Shown: in pieces, positions 55,080 to 64,000 of the stretch
How the letters are laid out: every line of letters begins with the position of its first letter
How positions within the stretch are numbered: position 1 is the first letter of the stretch
Source of the DNA: Aralia elata
Lineage: Eukaryota; Streptophyta; Magnoliopsida; Apiales; Araliaceae
Direction: 5' to 3'
Length of the DNA stretch: 64,000 bases
NCBI GenBank assembly: GCA_034770075.1
Contig: CM068388.1
Location: 66,698,889 to 66,762,888 of the forward strand
The notes under the pieces: model-generated
What the model saw: the letters and a program-made list of their open reading frames with translations, nothing else
Databases searched by the model: none
What the model was told of the DNA's origin: nothing
Translations under genes and position numbers: made by a program

Positions 55080-57153
55080 TATCGACACCGGGAATTGTCG
55101 CTCATTTGGTGATTATTACCCTTTTCAATTTTAGCCTTTTTGTTTAGATGATTCTTTTGGAAAAGGTCGGCATTAATGTCGACGGGATTTTGAAAGGTCG
55201 TTTTTTATGATGAGCCAATTTGACCAGAGTCGCCAGTTGGTATATTTGAAATGGATGTACCAACTCATCCGAATTTCTTTTTTTGTAAATCACTGGCTCA
55301 TATGTGACTCCGAATTAATTGGTCTGCGAACCGAGATTCATAGAGTTCGGGGGCTTGCTTAAGCGAGGGGAAGGTGTTAGGCACCCCCCGACTTCCGTGA
55401 ACACGGTTACCGCAATCTTGATACTTTCCTATCCTTTAATTCATGAAATGTGTATGTGTGCGTGTGTGTGCCTATGTGAATGTGGTGGTGAGTTTGCATG
55501 AAGAAACCAATCAGGTTTTTCAAAAAAGTTGTGTTTTTCTTTTGGGAATGCTTTAGAATGTCCTTCGGTTTATACGAGAAAGCTTTATGAGAAAATACTT
55601 GATTTTAATTGTCAAAACTGTGAGATTGCATTAGGTGTCGTTTTGGCAAAACAAGAGTTTTCTAAACCTTTGTCAAAATAGGAATCGAGATCTATACGTT
55701 GCTTTCATAACTCAAATGATGGGCAACCTCTAGGATCTCTTTAACCCTATGCACAAGGATTTAATAAAACATTATTTATTTTTATAAAACCATTTTTGTG
55801 ATGTTTGAAAACGATTTCTTTCTTTTGCCTTCTCGTTAAGATAGAAATCAACATTCCTTAGCACCCCCAATTTCTTATCCTCGTGATGCTACTAACCTAG
55901 TTTGATTGATTTTATGAAAATCTTTATCGCTTAGCTTTGAAATCCTTTTTGGTGTTACAATTCAAATCCAACATTATAATGCGTAGGGGATTATTCACGG
56001 GCATGCAAGCCATCAAAATAACCACGAACGCCAACAATCACATATTTTCACTATGACGGGGCCTTAAACACGATTCTCGCCTTGACGTCGTTTTAAGGCC
56101 CGACGATTACATATTTACAATGAAAACTACATCATTCCTACTACCTACATCAAAAGATGTCTATCATCGGATTTGGACCACGGGGTCGCGTTCCTAGGCT
56201 CACATCCAAAATGGCTAAACAACCATAATATCCTAAAATGACAATCTAAACAAACTAGGCACAATAAATCATCATAACGAGCTAAATTAATTTACTAAAT
56301 GGACATCCTCGGGTCATTAGGAAGCATTTCGTTCCGTGGAAACCTTCACTAATGGTCCCTAATCCATGTATCCACAACAATATACAACAAAAATTACATT
56401 TCACATAACCTAATTGACAAAAAGATTAACAAAATGATATACCAAAATTGCTATAGAAATGGTTTTTTTCACCTTGCAAATAATCCTTACAATGTGTATG
56501 AATTTGTATATTAAATAGAGTAGAAGGTATAGATATATAATCTTACACAAAATATATAATTCCTCACCTTTTTTCCTCTCTTTTCTCTCTATTTTCTTGC
56601 AATTTCTTCCTATTTCTTCCTCTTTTCCCGAGCTGCTGCTCCTCTTCTTTTTCTTCTTACGAACCCCCTGTATGCTGAGTGAGGGATGAGCTGAAATAGG
56701 CTGGCCAGAGCCAGCCGCAGATGGATCTGCGGCTGGCCGCAGATGGATCTGCGGCTGGCTGGCCGCCACCCCTCCACTCAGTTGATTTTCGGTTTCCGTG
56801 TTTCGAGTTCCGTGTTTTCAAAAGGCGCACTTATTGGCCGCAGATCGATCCCCGACTGGCTGGCTTAACTTTCTCGATTTTCGTGCCATGCCTCGATTCT
56901 CGTGTCGTGACGTCAGTTTTTGCCGACAGGCTCGTATTTTGCAGTCCAGAAATTACTGGGAGACGTGCCACATTTTTTGGGAATGCACATCTCGGACGGC
57001 CGTGTTGTCACGTCGGTTCTGATTTGCAAATCGTCGCGGTGGCGTCGAGTGTTCGCACTTGCGCCCATCCTTCGCTCTCGTAGGCCAGCTCAACGGACGA
57101 ATTTGCCCTCCTGTCAGGGTTAGTATACGAAGTGCAAAATTTGGGTGTCTACA
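55080..57153 (-). repeat. 3' LTR of the Tat element
   Basis: 2.07 kb. The minus-strand start is TGTAGACACCC (plus end 57153), preceded by a polypurine tract; its end is at 55080. It contains the phrase ggtgttaggcaccc typical of Tat LTRs (near 55372) and a GC-rich segment with duplicated near-palindromes, ccgcagatggatctgcgg, at about 56715-56755. Confidence 0.85.
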
Positions 57154-57169
57154 ACCGCCCCTCTTTATC
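57154..57169 (-). other. Polypurine tract of the Tat element
   Basis: On the minus strand gataaagaggggcggt directly precedes the LTR start. Confidence 0.75.
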
Positions 57170-57355
57170 ATGTTTATGAAATGTTAAATGAAATGAACAG
57201 GATAAAGAAATAGACACCCGATGCATGAATGACAGTGCACAAGATGACATACATACATGATGCAACACATGCAACTTATGATGCAACGCAAGATGTAAGG
57301 CATGCAAAACATTTCTTAAAGGTGTTAATGCATCAATCCCTGACCGCACTGTTAG

Positions 57356-57604
57356 TCGTCGGGTTTCGTCCTCCAATCGATCGTCTCGTTTGCGCCGGGT
57401 CTCGTATCCGGTCGTTCGTCTCGTAACCACCGGGTCTCGTCTCCGGTCGATTATCCTGTGAGTGCCGGGTCTCGTATCCGGTCGCTCGTCTCGTAACTGC
57501 CGGGTCTCGTCTCCGGTCGATTGTCCTGTGAGTGTCGGGTCTCGTCTCCGGTCGCTCGTCTTGTCGGGGCCAGGTCTCGTATCCGGTCACCCATCTCGTA
57601 ATCA
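57356..57604. repeat. 35-bp tandem array I (about 7 units)
   Basis: ccgggtctcgt and variants start at 57359, 57395, 57430, 57465, 57500, 57535 and 57570: a 35-bp period with alternating sub-variants. It lies in the 3' untranslated zone of the Tat element, 200 bp from its LTR. Confidence 0.9.
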
Positions 57605-57869
57605 CCTTATTCTATCGCATTGTCATCAAAGGAAGTTATTCTCCTGACTAGCTTGAAAGGCATCCTTGGAGTTCGTCCTCGTACATCGTTCTTGGCAGCC
57701 ATCGCTTTTGACTCTGATAGGCTAGGACCTTGACACCTAACCTGCATGGATCACCTACAGAATTATCATCTATTCAATGCATGTGACACAACATTTAAAA
57801 TGTAAATTTCATGAAAAATGACCCCTGTACAGTCTTTTGATACTGTTCTACAGATGTCATCATTTGTCG
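57605..57869. other. Spacer between the two 35-bp arrays
   Basis: Unique-looking non-coding sequence within the Tat 3' zone; nothing recognised. Confidence 0.5.
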
Positions 57870-59013
57870 GGGTTTGCTTGGATCTCAGCCCTTCCCAGGG
57901 ATCGCTCACTTCCTTGTTGTGGTTTGCTTGGATGCCTTCCCAGGGTGATTGATTGTTTGGATACCAGCCCTTCCCAGGGGTCACTTCTTGCTTGGATACC
58001 AGCCCTTCCCAGGGTCATTGGTTGTTTGGATCTCAGCCCTTCCCAGGGTTCGTCGATTATTTGGATACCAGCCCTTCCCAGGGGTCGTTGATTGTTTGGA
58101 TCTCAGCCCTTCCCAGGGTTCGTTGATTGTTTGGATACCAGCCCTTCCCAGGGGTCGTTGATTGTTTGGATACCAGTCCTTCCCAAGGGTCGTTGATTGT
58201 TTGGATCTCAGCCCTTCCCAGGGTTTGTTGATTATTTGGATATCAGCCCTTCCCAGGGGTCGTTGATTGTTTGGATCTCAGCCCTTCCCAAGGTTCGTTG
58301 ATTGTTTGGATCTCAGCCCCTCACAGGGTTCGTCGATTGTTTGGATACCAGCCCTTTTCAGGGGTCGTTGATTGTTTGGATACCAGCCCTTCCCAGGGGT
58401 CGTTGATTGTTTGGATCTCAGCCCTTCCCAGGGTTCGTTGATTGTTTGGATCTCAGCCCTTCCCATGGTTCGTCGATTGTTTGGATACCAGCCCTTCCCA
58501 GGGGTCGTTGATTGTTTCGATCTCAGCCCTTCCCAGGGTTCGTTGATTGTTTGGATCTCAGCCCTTCCCAGGGTTCGTCGATTGTTTGGATACCAGCCCT
58601 TCCCAGGGGTCGTTGATTGTTTGGATCTCAGCCTTTCTCAGGGTTCATTGATTGTTTGGATACCAGCCCTTCCCAGGGGTCGTTGATTGTTTGGATCTCA
58701 GCCCTTCCCAGGGTTCGTTGATTGTTTGGATACCAGCCCTTCCCAGGGGTCGTTGATTGTTTGGATTTGTTGATTGTTTGGATCTCAGCCCTTCCCAGGG
58801 TTCGTCGATTGTTTGGATACCAGCCCTTCCTAGGGGTCGTTGATTGTTTGGATCTCAGCCCTTCCTAGGGTTCGTTGATTGTTTGGATACCAGCCCTTCC
58901 CAGGAGTCGTTGATTGTTTGGATCTCAGCCCTTTCCAGGGTTCGTTGATTGTTTGGATACCAGCCCTTCCTAGGGGTCGTTGATTGTTTGGATCTCAGCC
59001 CTTCCCAGGGGTT
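57870..59013. repeat. 35-bp tandem array II (about 32 units)
   Basis: The unit is gttgattgtttggat followed by ctcagcccttcccaggg or accagcccttcccagggg. Sampled unit starts (58085, 58120, 58155, 58190) are exactly 35 bp apart. The 'ctc' and 'acc' variants often alternate, giving a 70-bp higher-order period. Because 35 is not a multiple of three, long open frames with 35-residue periodicity appear on both strands; I regard them as artefacts of the repeat. Confidence 0.95.
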
Positions 59014-60222
59014 ACTTGATTTGATTTGATTTTCTTGAAGTGGGATGTGCGATCGGCTTCTGTCCTGGATCTCCCACCAACATCGTCCACGTACCATGCC
59101 GCAAAAGCCATCACGGTCTGATCATTTATGAGGTTGAAAGCGACGTGCTTGTACTTTCCCTTGAAGATTTTCATTTTGATCGTACATGTATACATGCAAA
59201 AGATGTTATGCATGATCTGGCAGATATGTTATGGACAGATGCATGTGCATAACATATGTTTAGATAGAAATCACCCCTGTTCAGTCAAATGATACGATTC
59301 GACCGTCGTCGTGGTTTGCCAATATTTAATTGGATCACGCCTCGTCGTGAGGTGTAGTTTCTAGACTTCAACATTGGTTTGGTACTCTGCCTGTTCTTGG
59401 TTGTCTTCATTTCATCGAGTTGAGGCAGTCCGTTTCGCTCTCTGTGATGATCGACAGCTATGTTGAGCTCCTTGGCCTTTTGATCATCTCTGCTGGCCGA
59501 TATACTGTTGTCCCGCATTATATCATCCTTGTTTATACTCATGCACGTGGATCATTTGGATGTCGAGGCAGTGATAGTCAGGATTGGGGAGAGGCCCAAT
59601 GCCGAGAAGTTTTGTGCAGCCTCAGCTTCCTTCCATTTCACGATTCTTAACTGCCCCTGCCTTGGCGCGTGTTGTTACCAAGAATTTCTATCGAGAAACT
59701 CGCGATGTTGACCGTGCTGAGTCATCCACAGCTCTGCAAGATCCTGCATATCAGACGACTAACAAATGCCAAAACTTGAAGGCTCGGGCCATTGGTGTTA
59801 GTTCAACACAAAAATATTATAATCTCGACAAAAGAGTAAATGCAGTTAAAGCACATGAAATTGAATATCTGTTGATCACACAATCTAGTGAGTTGTGAAC
59901 CGTGAATGTACTAGATTGGAAGTTATTTTCAATCCCTCGTTAACTGATGATTTTCTATTTAACGAGTTATGAAATCGTAAGAAGACTTTCAAGCATTCAT
60001 GGTCATTGTACGTGAGTAAGGTCGAATTTCAAAAGAACTACCTTCCCTCGTCAAAGGTATTCTGTCTCCATTCTCGACAACGTTCTCACCAGGATTGACG
60101 TCATATGACAAATGCACTATGCGATGCAGCATTCAGTAGGGGTTTCTCTTCCATGACCTCTTGTTTAAGGCCGAGAGTTTTTTGTATTATCTTTTCTCTT
60201 TATTAGCCCACTTCACTTGTCT
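59014..60222. other. Tat interior without a recognised gene
   Basis: Non-repetitive, balanced composition. Several open frames of 60-105 codons exist on both strands but none resembles a protein I know. By position it is 3' untranslated or decayed pol. Confidence 0.45.
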
Positions 60223-60710
60223 CGTTTTCTTAGGCTATTCAAAGTTACCCATTTAACGAGTTTTGGACCAATGACTCCCAAACCAGACGGTTTTGGGGCA
60301 TTAGGTGTACAGACACCCCATCGGGTTTATTTACTCGAGTAACAAAGGCCACGGTTCGAGACAAGCTGGTGGTCTGCACCATTCATTCTTTGCTTGACCT
60401 TGCGCAAGATTCATTTTCTTAGGATTGAGTTACCCATGTAGCGAGTGTTAGGCCGGTGACTCCCAAACCAGTCGGCTTTAGGGCACCAGATGCAGAGACA
60501 CCCCTTAGGCTTAATTACTCGAGTAGCCCATGCCACGATTCGAATCTGCTCGGGCCTCCTCTACTGTAATGCTCGTTTTCTTAGGCTCTGAGTCACCCAT
60601 GTAACGAGTGTTGGGCCAGCGACTCCCAAACCAGATGGCTTTAGGGCACCAGGTGTAGAGACACCCCTCGGGCTTAATTACTCGAATAACCCAGGCCACG
60701 ATTCGAGACA
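60223..60710. repeat. Three-unit tandem repeat in the Tat 3' zone
   Basis: Three diverged copies start at cgttttcttagg-like words (60223, 60412, 60573; spacings 189 and 161 bp). Each carries the block gactcccaaaccag, gggcacca, gagacacccc and ttaattactcgag, then cacgattcgag. Confidence 0.85.
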
Positions 60711-61739
60711 TTAGCTTGATAATCATTTATCGTCTGACTTCTTGATATTAGCTTGATAATTACTGACTGTCTGATTACGTGTTAATTGCCATCCACGTCG
60801 TCATAGTTTTATACCCCATAACTGAAAGTTAGTGCAAATGCAAAGTGAAGACTGGCACATGAGGTCGATTCTGTCGCAAACGTTGCTTTGAATTAAGGCT
60901 TTGTACCCGATCAAAAGGTTTGAATAGCTTCCTTCGTCTAATCATACTCACGATCGTGCTCCACGGTTGCTTGTCAGAATTAATCTGATTTCTATCAAGT
61001 CAAAAAAAATATCCCCATTCACGCGGGTCATCGTATCCTGGAAAAACTATGCTTGACAAATGCCAGATGATCATAGCATTTGATGATGATGGTGCATGTT
61101 GATGGGATTGTTGCATGGGTGCCAATTTGCACGTCATCATTTCCTGGGTAGTTGACAAATGCCCCAGCGCTAAGTTATTTTTCTTGTGATCTCCCTCGTA
61201 CTGCTTGCATCGGTATCTCGCTGGGCTGACAAAAGATCCGGTCCTTTGACTTGTTGAAAGGTTTGGGGGATTTTTGATTTTTGAGATTTTTTTTTGTGGT
61301 CAAATTTGCCCCTACTCCGGGTTCTTTGTGATCGTTAGGGGTTCTGATCTTTGATGGCGAAGGTTTGGTCTAAGTCGGGTTTGGGTTTACCTTCGACCCA
61401 TCCTTTGATCTCGTCAGACGTATTGTCGATATCTGTCTCGTCCTGCTCAATCCCCATCAGATCGAAATCTAGCTTTATACCAAAATCGTGATCCTCCTTC
61501 AAATTTGGCCTATTGCTTGTCAAGCTAGAATGCCTCAAATCGGGGTACTGCCATAAAACAAAAAAATGCTTGTCATATATATAAAACATTTCAGCACATG
61601 ATCTTCTTTTTGGATAACATGACAAAATGACATGAGCGTGCAGGGATTTGAAATAAAACTCAGAATTTTAAAACCCATTGTTCTTTTACTGGTCGGGATT
61701 CACTGCCATACTCCTGGATGTACCCCTTCCCCATTATGC
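60711..61739. other. Tat interior between the three-unit repeat and gag
   Basis: Mostly unrecognised. On the minus strand at 61335-61560 an acidic stretch is open (FDLMGIEQDETDIDNTSDE, then PKPDLDQTFAI). It could be the decayed region downstream of gag. No protease, RT or integrase motif is visible. Confidence 0.4.
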
Positions 61740-63083
61740 TCAGGTAGAGGATTTAACATTTGGTGACCTTGGCTGTTCCACCACGATTTCCCCACTATCA
61801 ATCAAGTCCTGAATTTTGTGCTTCAACGTCCAACATTCCTGCGTATCATGACCAGGGGAACCTGAGTGGTATGCGCATCGCTTGCTTGGGTCAAACCTTC
61901 TTCCATTTGGGTCACTTGGGGGTGCCAAATCGACTATTTTCTTCTAGGCTATCAATACCGCCAAAATCCGCTCAAGAGGATCCCCGAGCGGGGTGAATAC
62001 TCGATTTTTTGTGGTCTCGAACCTTCTTCGCCCGTCCATCCTTTGATCAGTGAAGTTAGGCTGTTGGGATGGCCCCACTCTCTGTATCTGTACTAGAGGA
62101 TTGTTCTCCGTCTTTCTAGATGATCCCTGCAGGATGAGGGAAACATCTTCCTCCTTTTTCTTTTGGACCCTACGGGAAGTGCTGCCATAGTTTCCACTCT
62201 GGATTTGTTCCGCAGCTGTCTTCAAAGCCGTGAAATCCCGAATCTTGCCAGACTTCAACCTCATGTCCACCATTTCTCCGTGTTTTATCATCTCGGCAAA
62301 AGGTCTTCCAATCCCCGATATAACCCGCTCATAATAAGGTGCCTCTTGAATATCCACGAAGGTCATCACCATCTCTGATTCGCTCATTGGGGGATTCACC
62401 TGTGCAACCATACCCCTCCATCGCTGTGCATAATCCCTGAAAGATTCTTTTGTTTGCTTCTTGATCTTCATCATTTGATATCTATCAGGGGCCATTTGTG
62501 CCTGGAAGCTATATTGTGTTAAGAAGGTATGGGCCAACTCCTCCCAATTGTGAATCCAGGAATTATCAAGACGGGCATACCAAATTCTTGCCTCTCCCGT
62601 CAGGCTCTTTTGGAATAATTGCATCCTTAGACCTTCGTCCTCTGCATAAGATCCAAGCTCCCCAATGTATATTTTCAGATGTGTATAAGGATCCCCCTTC
62701 CCATTGTATTTCTCAAATTCGGGAATTTTAAATTTCTCCGGATATCTGGTTCCTGGAAAGACACACAGATCTGAATAATTCACCCTGCCCAAGGAACCTA
62801 CGCCTTTCAGGGATTGGATGGTTTCCTCCATCTGCTTCATTCTCTTTCCAAGGTCATCAGTGTCTCCTTCCTCTGGGATAGTAATCACTGTCCTGTTAGG
62901 TATAGGAATGGCCTTTGGGACGACTGGCTCGCCCTTAGGTTGGGGTGGATCCTCTTTAGGTGGATCCTGTCTAGGTAGCAATTGTTCCTTCAGCATTATG
63001 ACCATTTCCAACATCTGTTTCTTAAAATCATCAAATTCCTCACGAGATATGGAACCGGGATTAGTTGGTGGGAGATCAGCCAT
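61740..63083 (-). pseudogene. gag: Tat-type Gag, interrupted by one nonsense codon
   Basis: Starts at ATG 63083 (MADLPPTNPGS); the frame is open further upstream but without an ATG. An N-terminal linker rich in Pro/Gln and the KRMKQMEETIQSLKG coiled segment precede the Gag domain (FKIPEFEKYNGKGDPYTHL, MQLFQKSLTGEARIWYARLD, WEELAHTFLTQYSFQAQMAP, FRDYAQRWRGMVAQV). Then come LKTAAEQIQSGN and RRVQKKKEED. A TAG at 61944-61946 interrupts it. The same frame continues into a Cys/His region (CAYHSGSPGHDTQECWTLKH) characteristic of Tat/Ogre Gag and ends at 61740. Gag alone could still package RNA if a related element supplied enzymes, but this copy is truncated before its Cys/His motif. Confidence 0.85.
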
Positions 63084-63850
63084 TTCAGATGTAGAGTCCT
63101 GGGCCCTTTTAGACTGCAAACGTGTTTGAGGAGCAATCCTACATAAACAACGATTTGAAGTTTAATATTTGGGAAATGAAAGATGTGGATGCATGCTAAA
63201 GCTGTAATTTTGGTGTTTTTGGGTTTTTTAATCTTTCCCTGCAAAACAAAATGTTAGCAGTCCCTTTATTGCAATAATAAATGTTAGACACGAATTATTA
63301 TGCTTTCCCAGCTGTTCCCTGCAAAACATGGAGTTTAGTATTTTCTTTTGACAACATGGAAGGTATATGCAAAAATATTGAATGGGACTATGACGCGTAC
63401 ACGAAAAAGGGCATGAAGAGACTTTCCCTGTGTTGGGTTTATCAGAGGCTGACCTACCCTAGGGTTACTCTCGCGGGCTTTTCGGCATGAAGGTTCCCAT
63501 ATCTTCGCAATCTACTCGTCCGAATCCTTTCGATTGGAGCGGATTTGGGTGGTGCGTTTCCTGAGCCATCTCCGGGGAGCAGCCCCTTCGAGTCCAGTAA
63601 TAAGCAACCGACAGGTTCGCCTCAGGAGGAGGTACACTCTCAACATACATTCACATTCATCGTCCTCACCGTATGCATACGATTACTTTGAAGTAAAGCA
63701 ACTCCATTCAATCATTCATTCATTGGACAAAAACACACATTCACACAACAACAAGTAGAACAGGTCAAAATGTCGCACGCACATACACATTCATAAATTT
63801 TAAAGGATAGGACATCATCAAGATTTGAATGCGGCTAAGCCCTATAATGT
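63084..63850. other. Tat untranslated leader
   Basis: Non-coding leader between the primer site and gag on the minus strand; no feature recognised. Confidence 0.55.
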
Positions 63851-63868
63851 CCCCAGCAGAGTCGCCAG
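63851..63868 (-). other. Primer-binding site of the Tat element
   Basis: Minus strand TGGCGACTCTGCTGGGGA, two bases after the LTR end. Tat/Ogre elements are known for this non-Met primer type. Confidence 0.85.
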
Positions 63869-63870
63869 CT

Positions 63871-64000
63871 GTCGATGCCGGGAATTGTCGCTCCTTCGGT
63901 GATTATTACCCTTTCCAATTTTAGCCTTTTTGTTTCGATGATTCTTTTGGAAAAGGTCGGCATTAATGTCGACGGGGTTTTGAAAGATCGTTTTTTATGA
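63871..64000 (-). repeat. 5' LTR of the Tat element, first 130 bp visible
   Basis: Aligns with 55080-55210 with about nine substitutions; the rest lies outside the window. Confidence 0.9.

Larger units (their letters stand above)
55080..64000 (-). mobile_element. Tat-lineage Ty3/gypsy element, gag-only, running off the window
   Basis: Minus strand. The 3' LTR (55080-57153) recurs from 63871 to the window edge with about 7 percent substitutions over the 130 bp visible. The primer site on the minus strand is TGGCGACTCTGCTGGGGA (plus 63851-63868), a type used by Tat/Ogre elements and ascribed to an Arg tRNA rather than initiator-Met. The 6.7-kb interior holds a broken Tat-type gag but no RT, RNase H or integrase that I can find. 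The remainder is 3' untranslated sequence with tandem arrays. It is therefore a non-autonomous derivative. Confidence 0.85.

Noticed and set aside
58372..58686. Long open frames with 35-residue periodicity in the Tat array, on both strands
   Set aside because: A 35-bp unit lacking stops automatically gives open frames in several phases; no start context or independent signature.
57870..59013. Possible CRISPR array
   Set aside because: Units are contiguous, without unique spacers, in a plant retroelement.
59584..59898. 104-codon plus-strand open frame
   Set aside because: No recognised domain, opposite to the Tat element and without promoter or homologue that I know.
1..64000. Endogenous pararetrovirus (caulimovirid) sequence
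   Set aside because: All reverse transcriptase and integrase regions seen belong to LTR elements with LTRs, primer sites and integrase; no movement-protein motif was noticed.

Overview
The window is a piece of repeat-dense plant nuclear chromosome, probably from a eudicot. I saw no rRNA, no tRNA gene and no intact host gene; almost everything is LTR retrotransposon, intact, nested or broken. The plant assignment rests on the Ty3/gypsy lineages (chromovirus Tekay/Del, chromovirus CRM, Tat), a Ty1/copia element of the SIRE type with an extra third ORF, tRNA-iMet primer sites, and a fragment of an EXO70 exocyst gene. The species cannot be told from this sequence.

Left part (1-14,900): old, diverged Tekay-like debris on the minus strand. 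Three LTR-like blocks (1-1767, 5476-8519, 11044-14074) alternate with shrunken internal regions. One internal region keeps a degraded integrase plus chromodomain (8567-9548). Another surrounds a plus-strand EXO70 gene fragment (2259-2802). A ten-unit 26-bp tandem array sits at 10164-10423. A miniature LTR element (TRIM, 14168-14763) with a perfect 5-bp target duplication follows.

Centre (14,902-50,723): a three-level nest in which every level keeps a perfect 5-bp target-site duplication. A SIRE-like copia element (TSD taacc) has a long coiled-coil Gag, a broken pol and a third ORF. A 21-kb Tekay chromovirus (TSD gagac) sits in its 3' LTR, with 4.1-kb LTRs, an acidic coiled-coil ORF ahead of gag, gag-pol with three nonsense codons, and a chromodomain. 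A 6.9-kb CRM chromovirus (TSD agtgg) splits the Tekay integrase. The CRM LTRs differ by about one substitution and two 1-base indels, so that insertion is very young. Its integrase C-terminus is encoded in its own 3' LTR. The 5' LTR of the copia element carries, at exactly the same base, the first 421 bp of the Tekay LTR, although the Tekay element itself sits in the 3' LTR. This points to gene conversion or template-switch repair between the two copia LTRs and is the most unusual observation here.

Right part (50,724-64,000): AT-rich repeats, a degraded copia pol fragment (minus, about 52690-53735), a compound inverted-repeat block (54241-54672), a scrap of Tekay LTR, and a minus-strand Tat-lineage element starting at 55080 and running off the window. 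That element has a Tat-type primer site, a broken gag and no recognisable reverse transcriptase or integrase. Its 3' untranslated zone holds two unrelated-looking tandem arrays that share a 35-bp period, plus a third array of three longer units.

The elements do not form a pathway. Each encodes, or once encoded, its own particle (Gag), protease, reverse transcriptase/RNase H and integrase. All but the CRM copy are clearly disabled, and the CRM copy is broken by a single frameshift.
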